NCBI GenBank assembly: GCA_942493245.1
Contig: OW818685.1
Span: forward strand, 5,332,001 to 5,396,000
Source: DAOPYU01 sp942493245
GTDB taxonomy: Bacteria > Sumerlaeota > Sumerlaeia > UBA8349
Direction of reading: 5' to 3'
Length of the DNA: 64,000 bases
Shown: one piece after another, positions 15,804 through 25,115 of the stretch
How positions within the stretch are numbered: position 1 is the first letter of the stretch
How the letters are laid out: every line of letters begins with the position of its first letter
Position numbers and translations under genes: made by a program
The notes under the pieces: model-generated
The model's input: only the letters and a program-made list of their open reading frames with translations
Database searches by the model: none
Told to the model about the DNA's origin: nothing

Positions 15804-18800
15804 ATGAACGGAAGTCTTTCAGAACACGAAAAATGGCGGCAGCGCGCCCACTCCATCATGTTCTGGATGGGCGTGGTATTTTTGAGCATTCATGTCTCGG
15901 CGATGACCCCCTACACCCATCAGCTCGACGATATCAAAGAAGTCGTTGTCCGTACGTTGGGTCCTCTGCTCATGATCGCGTACTTCGGCCTGCTGGCGTT
16001 TCGTCTGCTCGATCCTCCGCGGATGGGACTGGTGGTGACACTGGGTTCCTACTACATAGCGACGGCTATTTCGACGCTCTTCGCTCCAGTCGAGTCTCGT
16101 TGGATAGCCTGGGACGGGTTTCAATTGCAGTGGGCGCTCCTCGGGCCGTTCTTTGCTTTTATGGGATGTTCCAGCGAAAAGCGGTATGTCCGCCACACGA
16201 TTCTTTTCTTTACGTTGCTCACGCTGGTCACAACCGTTTTCGGTTTGTTGCATACGGGAGTAGAAGGACGACCTGGCGTGCCTAGTGTCAAATACCAGGA
16301 GTACGCCAAAGAACGCAGCGCTTACGATACTCAGTTCAAGTCCCTTCTGCAGAGAATGAACGACGAAGCCGCGCTTGCCGAGAAGGAAAATCGCCAGCCG
16401 GATGATATAAAACGGAAAGCGTTGTACGATTCCGCTCTGAGCATTGAAACAAAACGCAACGCCATGATGGATACGTACCTCTTTAAAATGGTCAACACCC
16501 TTCATGGCGCACGGCGAACCATGATGTCGTTGATCCTGAATCGAAATTTTTACTCGGCATTTCTCCTGCTCGTTGCGCCTTTCATTATCGCGTCGTTTAT
16601 CCTGGTGCCCTTGCGATCCTGGAAACTGGTTTCTATTTTGACCGGCGCTTTTCTGGTTCTATGTTTGATGTCCGACCTGACGCTCGGCTATTTTTCCCAA
16701 ATTGTCCCGGAACAATATCTCCAGATCCTTTGCTTTCTCCTGCTGCCATCGCTTGCCTTTCCTGCATTGGCGCTTTTCAAGCACAAATGGCCGGAATACT
16801 ACAAGCCGGGACTCATCGGTGTCGCAGTTCTGTTCCTGCTTGCGGGAGTCTGCCTCGTGGCAAATCTTCATCTGCTTTTTTTGATCTGCATCGCCCCGAT
16901 CGTGGGGGGTTCTCTCTGGCTGCTGGTCGAATCCCGCGCCGGGCGGGGCGCCTGCGCTCTTTCTCTGATCCTTGCGGCGTTGTGTCTTTGTTTTTCCGGT
17001 CCTAAAGTTTTCATCCCGGAGGATGTTCCATCCTTCAATCAGTTTGCCGTGGCGGTGGTGGAAAACAAGGACACGGCCAACACGTCGGCCAATCTCTTTT
17101 TCAATGACCTGCCCAAGGGAATCCAGGGGGTTCTCTCGGCAAGTATCAACGGAACGCTGACCAACGATCTACGCTTCTACTTTTTGGATTGGATCAATCG
17201 CTCTCTGCACGATCCCGAGTTTTTTTCGGCGGAACTGGTGAATCAGGCTGAAGTTTCCGCCAAACAGAGAACCTTGTGGGAAAAACGCGCCACTCTGAGT
17301 GACTCGGCTGTTTTCAAGATGAACAAGGCTATCCTGTCGAATTGCTTTCCTCAAGTCCTGGGCGCGCGCCCCTATTGGCACGGGTTCTGGGCGTTTCTTC
17401 TGTTGCCGGTGGTTGTGGTGGCTTTTTTGAGGATGCCGTCTTTTACCTGGCGGATGGCGATGGTTCTGGTTTTCATTGCCACCGTCGTATCGCTCTATAT
17501 GACCAAGAGTAAGATCACGCTCTACTTCGCGCTCGAGTTTGAGATTTTCATGATGGCGTTTCTGGCCATTTTCGCCGCCCGCTTCAATTTTGGCCGTCCA
17601 GGGAGGTTAGTGTTGGCGGCCATTCTGTTGTGTGTGGTGCTGGGAACGGCGGTTCTGGCGGTTCTGCCAGGTGACCGGGGAGTCGGGCGCGCCACGCGCA
17701 AGTTTGTCACCGAGCAGATTCGCGACTTCGAGAATCCTTTGATGGCGCGTTTCATTCTGTGGGACGGTGCGTGGCAGATTTTCAAGAAGCATTGGCTCAC
17801 GGGATCGGGCATCAAGGGGTATCTGGTGTTCTACCCCTACGAACGCCGTCCGGACTACAATCTGTACGAAATCAACCACGTGACGGTTTTCTCGCACAAC
17901 ATCTTCCTGGATGTGCTCTCCGACACCGGGATCATCGGGTTTGTCACGTTCATGAGTTTCCTGGGATTCCTCTATTGGAAATGTACGGCCCGGCTCTGGC
18001 GCTCGCACGATCTGGACACACGCATTTCGATGATCTGTGTCTTGGGCGCCATGACGGGATTCATCATCGCAAACCTGACCTGTCCCAACTCGCGTTGGCC
18101 CATCGGCGCGGGCAACATGTGGGCCGTGCTGGGGGTCATGGCGGGCATGATCAACCGCCGGGCGTCCGCCGAGGAGTCCACCGAAGGTTCCCAATCGCGT
18201 CCCACGGCGATGCAGACGAAATTAGTTTACGGTATGCTGGCGCTCAGTGTGGTCGGATTTTTTGTCACCACCATCAACGCGAGAAATTTTTTCTTGGGGT
18301 CCATGACGCACAGTGAGGGATTGAACATCTTGGGCAACCCGCCCGAGAATCCCGGTCCTCTGGCTCAATATCTGGACGACATTGCCGCGCTCCAGCGGGA
18401 AGGCCGGAAACCGGGATTGACGGCGGCCCAGAAGGCGAAGATTGAACAGCAGATCAATTATTCCATCCAGCAGTTCGGAAAAGAACGCGACAAGGCCATC
18501 GGGTACTTCCGCAAGGCGATCGAGCTGAACCCCACCTTCCTGACCAGCTATTACAAGCTGGCCTCGATTCTCTCGATGGGCAATGGCGCTCAGGTGACCA
18601 GGGAAGACCTGCAGGCCGCCCTGAACACTTACAAACAGATGCAGGAGTATTCCGCCGAGTTCTCCCAGACCCGCTACAACCTCGGCATGCTCTATTACCG
18701 GTTGTTGAGCATCGAGCGGATGGAACAGTCCCGGGCCAAGACCGACCCCCAATTCGATCAGGCGGCGGGCGCGGCGCGCATCAAGGATCTGTTGAAAAAG

Positions 18801-19997
18801 GCCATCGAGAACTTCCGCATGGAAGCGGCCCGGACCATCGTGCAGGGGGCCTGTACCGAGTATCTGGTGGACATGCTCATGGCCGAGGAGAACAAACGCC
18901 CCGATACGGCCTTCATCGCCGAGGACATTCTGGACGCTTCCGCTTTCCTGAAAAAGGTGAAGAAGGGTAAAGACCCCCTGTCGCAGAAATTGCGGGAACC
19001 TCTAACGGAAGCCCTGGCGTTGGCGAAAGACGCCGAACCGGACGATCCGGCGCTCACGGAGGCGATCTGCGCCGCGCTCAACAAGGTTCTGGCCGGCCCG
19101 GCGCTTCTGACCGCTGAAGAGGTCCAGAAACTCGAACTCACCCCCCGGATGCAGCGCCGTATGGAGTACACCCTCGAGGGAGACGAGGCGTTGCTGCGCA
19201 ATCGCGCCCTGTTGAACGAGGTCTATAAGGACTCCCTCCAGCGCCATCCGAACGACGAGGCCGTCCAGGCTCTCGCGACCCTCTACGACAGCTGGCGCAT
19301 CATCCTGGTGGAAGAGAAAGGGGTGCGTCGGACTCCAGATCAGATTCGCGAAGAGGTCTGGAGTTGGGGGATGGAGTATATCCAGTACGCAGCCCGGACC
19401 GACCAGTTGGTCGAGGCGCAGGACCTGTTGTTCCGCTTGTCCGATCTGCCGCGGACCACCATCCAGGCGTTGCAGCGACGCGCCCAGCGTGAAGAAAACC
19501 GAACGGCGCAGCAGTTCCTGCAGGGCATGAAGAGCCTGGAAGACCTGCGGGCCGGGCTGGCGCAGTCCATCAGCGCCGTCTATGAACGGAAAAACAATCC
19601 GGCTGGCGCGATCGCGTTCATGCAGGCGTACCTGCAGCATTTCCCGGGCGATGCGGCGGGTCGGCTGGATCTGGCCCAGATGCTGCGCGAGGCAGGCCGC
19701 CTGCGCGAAGCCATGGAACAGGCGCTGCTGTGTGAAAAACTCGATCCGGAGAAAAAAGAAGTCTGGTACCAGTTGTTCAAGATCGAAGAAATGGCGAACA
19801 ACCGGCCTAAGGCGCTGGAGTACGCGCAACGGTGCGCCCAGGCGGCGGGTCTGGCGCCGAGCCTGAAGCAGGAAGCCGCCGCCTATCTGGCGCAGCCCGA
19901 CACTCCCCCGGCCCCGGTTTCGGCTCCAACTTCCGCCCCGCAGCCAGTGGCGCCCCCGCCCCCCGCGCCTGTGCCCGTACCGGCGGCACAGGGTTGA
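15804..19997 (+). CDS. O-antigen ligase-like membrane protein with C-terminal TPR region
   Basis: A 1397-residue protein. About the first 800 residues hold many membrane segments and a Wzy_C-type region (FILWDGAWQIFKKHWLTGSG, then FSHNIFLDVLSDTGIIGFV), the part that in WaaL/Wzy/PglL-type enzymes transfers or polymerises lipid-linked glycans at the periplasmic face. From about residue 880 it is soluble, helical and TPR-like (AIGYFRKAIELNPTFLTSYYKLA; LRLDLAQ-type and ALLCEKLDPEKKEVWYQLFK repeats), ending in a Pro-rich tail. An odd inserted charged helix (about 155-225) follows the fifth membrane span. Length is far above simple ligases. Substrate is unknown; no glycosyltransferases lie beside it. 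Confidence 0.82.
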   Translation: MNGSLSEHEKWRQRAHSIMFWMGVVFLSIHVSAMTPYTHQLDDIKEVVVRTLGPLLMIAYFGLLAFRLLDPPRMGLVVTLGSYYIATAISTLFAPVESRWIAWDGFQLQWALLGPFFAFMGCSSEKRYVRHTILFFTLLTLVTTVFGLLHTGVEGRPGVPSVKYQEYAKERSAYDTQFKSLLQRMNDEAALAEKENRQPDDIKRKALYDSALSIETKRNAMMDTYLFKMVNTLHGARRTMMSLILNRNFYSAFLLLVAPFIIASFILVPLRSWKLVSILTGAFLVLCLMSDLTLGYFSQIVPEQYLQILCFLLLPSLAFPALALFKHKWPEYYKPGLIGVAVLFLLAGVCLVANLHLLFLICIAPIVGGSLWLLVESRAGRGACALSLILAALCLCFSGPKVFIPEDVPSFNQFAVAVVENKDTANTSANLFFNDLPKGIQGVLSASINGTLTNDLRFYFLDWINRSLHDPEFFSAELVNQAEVSAKQRTLWEKRATLSDSAVFKMNKAILSNCFPQVLGARPYWHGFWAFLLLPVVVVAFLRMPSFTWRMAMVLVFIATVVSLYMTKSKITLYFALEFEIFMMAFLAIFAARFNFGRPGRLVLAAILLCVVLGTAVLAVLPGDRGVGRATRKFVTEQIRDFENPLMARFILWDGAWQIFKKHWLTGSGIKGYLVFYPYERRPDYNLYEINHVTVFSHNIFLDVLSDTGIIGFVTFMSFLGFLYWKCTARLWRSHDLDTRISMICVLGAMTGFIIANLTCPNSRWPIGAGNMWAVLGVMAGMINRRASAEESTEGSQSRPTAMQTKLVYGMLALSVVGFFVTTINARNFFLGSMTHSEGLNILGNPPENPGPLAQYLDDIAALQREGRKPGLTAAQKAKIEQQINYSIQQFGKERDKAIGYFRKAIELNPTFLTSYYKLASILSMGNGAQVTREDLQAALNTYKQMQEYSAEFSQTRYNLGMLYYRLLSIERMEQSRAKTDPQFDQAAGAARIKDLLKKAIENFRMEAARTIVQGACTEYLVDMLMAEENKRPDTAFIAEDILDASAFLKKVKKGKDPLSQKLREPLTEALALAKDAEPDDPALTEAICAALNKVLAGPALLTAEEVQKLELTPRMQRRMEYTLEGDEALLRNRALLNEVYKDSLQRHPNDEAVQALATLYDSWRIILVEEKGVRRTPDQIREEVWSWGMEYIQYAARTDQLVEAQDLLFRLSDLPRTTIQALQRRAQREENRTAQQFLQGMKSLEDLRAGLAQSISAVYERKNNPAGAIAFMQAYLQHFPGDAAGRLDLAQMLREAGRLREAMEQALLCEKLDPEKKEVWYQLFKIEEMANNRPKALEYAQRCAQAAGLAPSLKQEAAAYLAQPDTPPAPVSAPTSAPQPVAPPPPAPVPVPAAQG

Positions 19998-20532
19998 ACG
20001 GAAGGAAAACTGAAAAGGACCGCGGGAACGGGAAAAAGGGACCGCATCAGAATCATCAAGAAAACCTGGCGCAGCAAAGCTGTAACCAAAACCAATTTAA
20101 CGCGAAGGCGCGAAGTCGCAGAGTCGCAGAGATTCAGTATTTTGCATGACGGTTGAGATTTTCCCACCATTCGTTCTCGAGGTTTGTGCCTCGTCCCCTC
20201 TCCATTCACGCCTCTCTGCGCCCTTGCGTCTTTGCGCCTCTGCGTTTTGTGGTTGATTGCCCTTTGAATAACCAACAGGTTTTCTGGGGCGGCTCCCCTG
20301 CTTCCCCACAAATTCTTTTGAAGCGGCAAGATTTTTTCCCAGGTCTCCGGGTCTACTTCGATCCTTCACGTTTCTGCCGCCCCTCCGGGGCTTGATCCTA
20401 TTTTTCGGCGTGTTCCGTGGGTTCCCTTCGGTCACCCACGGCTACTCACCGTCGCCCCCTCCGGGGGCTGAAAACCACAATAGATCCAGATTTTCCAATC
20501 CTTCAAACATAAGGATGAAGGATCGAGGGGGT
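19998..20532. other. 535-bp spacer made largely of repeats, no gene seen
   Basis: It contains the family F inverted repeat (20096-20256) and a family H motif (20418-20449, GTGGGTTCCCTTCGGTCACC and flanks) shared in inverted orientation with 48931-48961, followed by a CCCCTCCGGGGG-type hairpin. Open frames here are short and translate repeat DNA. Confidence 0.75.
20096..20256. repeat. Repeat family F, inverted repeat
   Basis: The left arm (ACGCGAAGGCGCGAAGTCGC...) and right arm (TTGCGTCTTTGCGCCTCTGC...) are imperfect reverse complements about 70 bases apart. Further arms lie at 25008-25042 and 42911-43035. Confidence 0.7.
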
Positions 20533-22695
20533 CTATCGTCTTTTGAACAGGCTCGCGAGGGTCAGCAGGAGCGCGATCAGGAGAACAAACCCAACGGCGG
20601 CCAGTTTGATCAGAAAGGCGAGGTCCAGGCCTTTCCGCGCGCCGGATTCGTTTTTCTCTGGAGAGGCGCCTGAAGTGTCGCTGGACTTCGAGACGCTCCG
20701 GCTGCGTTTGCCATTTTCCAGGGTCTGCGGTGGACGCAGGTCGTCGGACGGCAGGGCCAACCGAAGCTTGGAGTTCGGAACCAGCGCGGTCTGGGTGGTG
20801 ACGTCCGAACCCGGCAGGGCGGCGAGGTTCCACTCGTCGGGCCGCACCGCCGCGGCCTTCGGGTCGGGCCAGAGGGGTTCGTCGAGGAGCGAGTAGGATT
20901 TGTAATCGGGCGCGTCGAAGTGCCACCACTCCTCGTTGATGGTGCTGAATTTTTCGGCGGTCATGACCCGGGTCAAAATGTCCATGTTCGCGCTTGCTTC
21001 AGGCGTCATGGCGGCCACCCAATTCGTGTATTGTACGGAATTGACGTTCACCGGGGGGGTGCGGTGCGAGGTTTCGTTGAAGGTGAGATACTCCGAAGGC
21101 ATGACAAGTTCGCGGCCCTGGGCGTCTGTGAGCGTGCAATCCACCGCTGCGGCGCGATTGTGACGTGAGCCGACCTCGGGCGAGGCCAGATACAACAGGT
21201 GCTCGGGCACCACTCCCCGCTTCTGGAGCAATTCCTCGGCATACCGGCGGTAGAGTTTCTGGGTGATCGAGAAAGGACGGTAGGCGTCGTAGAGTTTGAG
21301 CTGCAATCCCTCTTTATTGAGACGTCTATCAACCCGGACTATCCCCTCGGCCACCTCGCGGCGCAGCAGGAGGCGGGGTTTTTCGTAGATGGGTTCCGGA
21401 AACTGAGGGGTCCCGGTGGCCCATTTCTGGTCGCGCTCGATTTCGGGGGCGAACTCGGCCATGTCCACGAGTTCCGGCGGTTGGTACAGGTTGCAGGGTT
21501 CGAGGGCATTCAGCGCCCAGACGCTCAGGTAGGCGCGGCGGATCGCCGATCCTCCGAGGAGACGCTGGACATTCAGCACTTTCGGGAACCGCTCTTTTTC
21601 CTTGTAATCCACCTTGAGCCACAGGTCCGCCAGGGGCGCCGAGAGGTTGGGGGTGGGCGCCGGTTGGCGCAGAACGCCGAACATGGCCAGGGCGCGCAGT
21701 TCCGTACCGGGCAGGGGCAGGGTATCGGGCGGGAGAAACCGCTCCGCCAGCGCTCCGCCCACACGCGACTTCGGATCTATAACCAACGCCACGAGAAATC
21801 CCGGCTGATTGCTTTCCTCGGAGGGAAGCGAGAAGGAACGCTTTGGGTCCTGTTTGTCGGCGCTTTGGTTCAATGCTCGGCCCGGCGCGGGCGCCCGCAG
21901 GAGGGTCTGACCGCGCGCCACCGAGAATTCCGCTTCCGCCGCCACGATCCACGCGCCGGTGGCGGGCGCTTCGGCGACCGCCCGCGCCAGAAGCGCTTCG
22001 GCGGACTGTGCGGCGCCTGCACCGCCTTGCCAGAAGACCCGCGCCGAGGCGTCAGCGCGGTGGTCCACACCAATGGTCCACCCCAGCCGCGCCACCGATT
22101 CGTAGGAATACATCCGGCGGCCCGATGCGGCGTCGGTGCTCTTGATCACGATGCGCCGGCCCGTGGTCAGGAACCACCCGCCGGTTTCCGGTCCGTCCAC
22201 CGTAGCGAACCCCAGCGCGGCGGTCATATCGGGTGGGTTAACCGGAACGAGATCGGTCCGGGTCAGCTGGCCGGAAGCGAGACGTTCCCACGTCCCGACG
22301 ACGAATGCCTTTGAGGGGCGGGGGTTGCGATACACCACGCTCCATTGGGGTTCCACGGTGACCTGGGTCCACGGGTCGGGTTTGGGGGGTTCCAAGGCGG
22401 GAGGTTCAGCAATTTGGGTCGAAATTTTTGTCTTGGCGGCCGTTTTGGTCGAGGGTTTTCCGGCCACTGGGGGTTGACCCGCTCGCGCTTTGGGGAGGGG
22501 CCGGAGATAGCGCACCGCCCCGGTGGCGCTGGTGGTTGCGGTTTGGCCTGCGGAGGTACCGGTCGCAGGATCGGCCTGCGGGCGGGTGCGGGTGGCGCCG
22601 GTCAGCAGAAAAACAGCCAGAGACGCGACGGTGATAAAGAGCAGGGAGGACGCAAAGAATGAATGTTGCGGGCAATGACGGGTGGGAGATAACAA
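20533..22695 (-). CDS. Membrane-anchored protein with VanX-type D-Ala-D-Ala dipeptidase domain
   Basis: About 720 residues. An N-terminal hydrophobic helix (SLLFITVASLAVFLL) is followed by a Pro-rich linker, a domain of roughly 350 residues I do not recognise, then a peptidase family M15D (VanX/DdpX) domain: GLQLKLYDAYRPF, GSRHNRAAAVDCTL with zinc His and Asp, and EEWWHFDAPDY with catalytic Glu and zinc His. A second hydrophobic helix (FLIKLAAVGFVLLIALLLTL) and RR end the protein. The consensus Gly after the first zinc His is Ala here. The frame reaches 23073 but overlaps a divergent gene; TTG 22695 is a guess, so the true start is uncertain. It probably acts on peptidoglycan dipeptides in the periplasm. 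Confidence 0.75.
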   Translation of the reverse strand: MLSPTRHCPQHSFFASSLLFITVASLAVFLLTGATRTRPQADPATGTSAGQTATTSATGAVRYLRPLPKARAGQPPVAGKPSTKTAAKTKISTQIAEPPALEPPKPDPWTQVTVEPQWSVVYRNPRPSKAFVVGTWERLASGQLTRTDLVPVNPPDMTAALGFATVDGPETGGWFLTTGRRIVIKSTDAASGRRMYSYESVARLGWTIGVDHRADASARVFWQGGAGAAQSAEALLARAVAEAPATGAWIVAAEAEFSVARGQTLLRAPAPGRALNQSADKQDPKRSFSLPSEESNQPGFLVALVIDPKSRVGGALAERFLPPDTLPLPGTELRALAMFGVLRQPAPTPNLSAPLADLWLKVDYKEKERFPKVLNVQRLLGGSAIRRAYLSVWALNALEPCNLYQPPELVDMAEFAPEIERDQKWATGTPQFPEPIYEKPRLLLRREVAEGIVRVDRRLNKEGLQLKLYDAYRPFSITQKLYRRYAEELLQKRGVVPEHLLYLASPEVGSRHNRAAAVDCTLTDAQGRELVMPSEYLTFNETSHRTPPVNVNSVQYTNWVAAMTPEASANMDILTRVMTAEKFSTINEEWWHFDAPDYKSYSLLDEPLWPDPKAAAVRPDEWNLAALPGSDVTTQTALVPNSKLRLALPSDDLRPPQTLENGKRSRSVSKSSDTSGASPEKNESGARKGLDLAFLIKLAAVGFVLLIALLLTLASLFKRR

Positions 22696-22984
22696 ATCGG
22701 GTCCAATCCTTTTGCGGAAGGGCCGTCCAGGCGGACGGACAACGGGGGTTGAGTGTAGCGGGCCGGCGGACGCGCATTTGACTTCTGCCAGCCTCAGGCG
22801 GGCGCCTTTGGGTGGCGCCCCTGATAAACACCACCGGTTGATTGTGACACAGGACGAGACTCTTGACAACAGGAACCGGAAGCGGATTGGTAAAACGCTG
22901 GACAGGCGGCAGGCAATCCGATAAAAACATCGCGATACGCTGCGGGGAAGAACCCCGAAAACCCGAAAGGAAAGACCCGGACAC

Positions 22985-23599
22985 ATGCGGATCTCTGTCA
23001 TTCTCGCCCATCCCCACGAGGGGAGCTTCAACCACGCCATCGCGCAAACCGTCGTCGAACAACTGGAGCGCAACGGTCACCGCGCTCTGTACCACGACCT
23101 CTACCGGGAAGGGTTCGACCCGCTCCTGCCCCAAGGGGAAATCCCGAAGGGCGCCGACTTGCCCGAGGCCATCGCGGCCCACTGCGCGGAAATCGCCGAG
23201 GCGGACGGGATCGTCCTGGTGCATCCGAACTGGTGGGGCCAACCGCCCGCGATCCTGACGGGCTGGGTGGACCGCGTGATCCGCCCCGGCGTGGCGTACG
23301 AGTTCATCGAGGGCGATTCGGGCGAGGGAGTGCCGAACGGACTGCTGAAGGCCCGCGCCGCGCTGGTCTTCAACACCACCAACACCACCCGGGAGCGCGA
23401 GCGGACGGTTTTCGGCGACCCGCTCGAGACCATCTGGAAGAATTGCGTTTTCGGCCTCTGCGGGGTGTCCCGTTTTCACCGCCGCATGGTCGGCATCGTC
23501 GTCACCAGCGCCGAAGCCGAACGCCGGGCCTGGCTCGAAGAAATCCGGGGCGATGTGGACGCCTTCTTCCCGAAAGACGGTCTTCGATCACTTGCGTGA
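22985..23599 (+). CDS. NAD(P)H-quinone-oxidoreductase-like flavodoxin-fold protein
   Basis: A 204-residue Flavodoxin_2 family protein (NQO1/KefF/MdaB-like), FAD- or FMN-dependent two-electron quinone reductase type. Family marks: ILAHPHEGSFNHAIAQTV near the N-terminus (phosphate-binding loop), the YHDLYREGFDPLLP segment, VHPNWWGQPPAILTGWVDRVIRPGVAYEF around the flavin, and LVFNTTNT. It is transcribed divergently from the VanX-like gene over a 289-bp spacer in which I see no clear element. The start ATG 22985 fits the beta-strand MRISVILAHP; AAAGGA lies 13 bases upstream. Confidence 0.9.
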   Translation: MRISVILAHPHEGSFNHAIAQTVVEQLERNGHRALYHDLYREGFDPLLPQGEIPKGADLPEAIAAHCAEIAEADGIVLVHPNWWGQPPAILTGWVDRVIRPGVAYEFIEGDSGEGVPNGLLKARAALVFNTTNTTRERERTVFGDPLETIWKNCVFGLCGVSRFHRRMVGIVVTSAEAERRAWLEEIRGDVDAFFPKDGLRSLA

Positions 23600-23617
23600 T
23601 CCGCGTTGTGCGTCTTT

Positions 23618-24718
23618 TCACCTCAACGGATTGAACCACAAATCAATCGGCCTCTGGACCCCTCGAGGCCGGAAGGGCAACGCGACCTTCTGGCCCAGGC
23701 CGGCGGACTGGTAACCCGCCAGGAGGATTTCCTGGGTGAGGCGGCCATCCTCGCCCGTCACGAGCGGTTCCTCCTTCCCCCGCACGCACCGGGCGAAGTG
23801 CCGCATCTCCTGCGGGAAGCCGTAGTTCCACAGTTCCTCGAACACGGGCCACGACCAGCCCTTCGTGGTCGGCGCTTTCTCGACCGCATAGCCATAGCCG
23901 CGCTCGCTGTAGGTGGGCAGGGCATTGCCCATGTGCAGGTCGGCGTAGGTCACCCCCTCCGAGCCGCAGACTTCGATGCGGTCCAGCATGCCGCCCAGCC
24001 GCGTCCAGCTGTCCTCGACCAGGCCGATTGCGCCGTTGTCGAACTCGATGAGACACACCACCTCGTCCTCGCCCCGGGTCTTGTCGCCGTGGACGTGCGT
24101 GCCCATCTGGCAATAGACGCTCCGGACGCCCGGACGCCCGAGGAACCAGTGGCAGAAGAGCACGCCGTGGCACCCGAGGTCCATGAAAGCCCCGCCGCCG
24201 GAGCGCGTGACGTCCCAGAACCACTCGCCGTGCGGGCCGCTGTGCTTTTCGCATTGCTTGACCAGGTGGACCTTGCCGAACGCGCCCTGATCGGCCATCT
24301 CCTTCGCCTTCAGGTACTTGGGCGTGAAGAGCAACTCCTCGGCGTACATCAGCAGCACACCCTGACGCCGGCAGGTCTCGATCATCCGGTCGGCTTCCTC
24401 GAGCGTCATACAGAGCGGCTTCTCGCACACGACGTGCTTGCCGGCGTTCGCGATGTCGAGCGTCATCTGGCAATGCAGGTGGTTTGGCGCGGTGATCGTG
24501 ACCATCTCGATGTCGTCCTGCTGCAGCATCTCGCGGTAGTCGGTGAACACGCGCGGGATGCCGTAGCGCCGCGCCAATTCGGCGGCATGGCCGGGCGACG
24601 GGGACGCGACGGCCACCACTTCCGCCTCGTCGGGCAGGATCTGAAACGACGCGGCGTGGATGTCGGCCTCGAACTGCGACCCGATGATTCCCACTTTCAC
24701 TTTTCCCTGGGGGGACAT
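23618..24718 (-). CDS. Gfo/Idh/MocA family oxidoreductase
   Basis: A 366-residue NAD(P)-dependent dehydrogenase acting on a sugar or polyol. The N-terminal Rossmann domain starts KVGIIGSQFEADIHAASF, with ITAPNHLHCQMTLDIANAGKHVVCEKPLCMT containing the catalytic EKP Lys. The C-terminal alpha/beta domain has GGGAFMDLGCHGVLFCHWFLG, including the family Asp and His. ATG 24718 is chosen over 24781: it begins the Rossmann strand and has GGGAG nine bases upstream. It converges on the flavodoxin-like gene, with only 18 bases between the stops. Substrate cannot be named. Confidence 0.92.
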   Translation of the reverse strand: MSPQGKVKVGIIGSQFEADIHAASFQILPDEAEVVAVASPSPGHAAELARRYGIPRVFTDYREMLQQDDIEMVTITAPNHLHCQMTLDIANAGKHVVCEKPLCMTLEEADRMIETCRRQGVLLMYAEELLFTPKYLKAKEMADQGAFGKVHLVKQCEKHSGPHGEWFWDVTRSGGGAFMDLGCHGVLFCHWFLGRPGVRSVYCQMGTHVHGDKTRGEDEVVCLIEFDNGAIGLVEDSWTRLGGMLDRIEVCGSEGVTYADLHMGNALPTYSERGYGYAVEKAPTTKGWSWPVFEELWNYGFPQEMRHFARCVRGKEEPLVTGEDGRLTQEILLAGYQSAGLGQKVALPFRPRGVQRPIDLWFNPLR

Positions 24719-24896
24719 GGCGGCGCTCTCCCTCTGCCGGTCCGGCGCTGGAGTCAGAATGGCTGCATGGCTGACCGCCATTGTGCCGGAGGCAAGGGGA
24801 AGGAATCAACCGGGAAGTGCGGACGGAAAGGAAAATGAACTTCTTCGAATGGTGGAAGACTCCCGTCAAAACCGCGATTATTCTCGGGGTTTTTCG

Positions 24897-25042
24897 TATC
24901 CTGCCTATCCTGCGCATCCATGTTGCTCTTTTTCTAAAACGCGACACCCGACTCAAAAGGCCGGCGATATTTCGACATGGATAAACAGGATGCACAGGAT
25001 TCGGTTCTTTGCGCCGTTGCGTCTTTGCGTGATCCGGTCTTT
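24897..25042. repeat. Inverted repeat (family N) plus family F arm
   Basis: ATCCTGCCTATCCTGCGCAT at about 24899 pairs imperfectly with ATGGATAAACAGGATGCACA at about 24979. A family F arm (GCGCCGTTGCGTCTTTGCGT) follows at 25008-25042. They fill most of the 397-bp spacer between the Gfo/Idh/MocA gene and the end of the large exported protein; nothing else is seen there. Confidence 0.6.
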
Positions 25043-25115
25043 TCTTTGAAAGTGTGGAAGTCTCTGTCGGCCAAGCCATTCGCACCCCCATGAAGGGGAT
25101 TCGACTTCTCCCCCC

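Noticed and set aside
24660..25049. Plus-strand frame antisense to the start of the Gfo/Idh/MocA gene
   Set aside because: Its reading runs through inverted repeat family N and a family F arm and shows no protein pattern.
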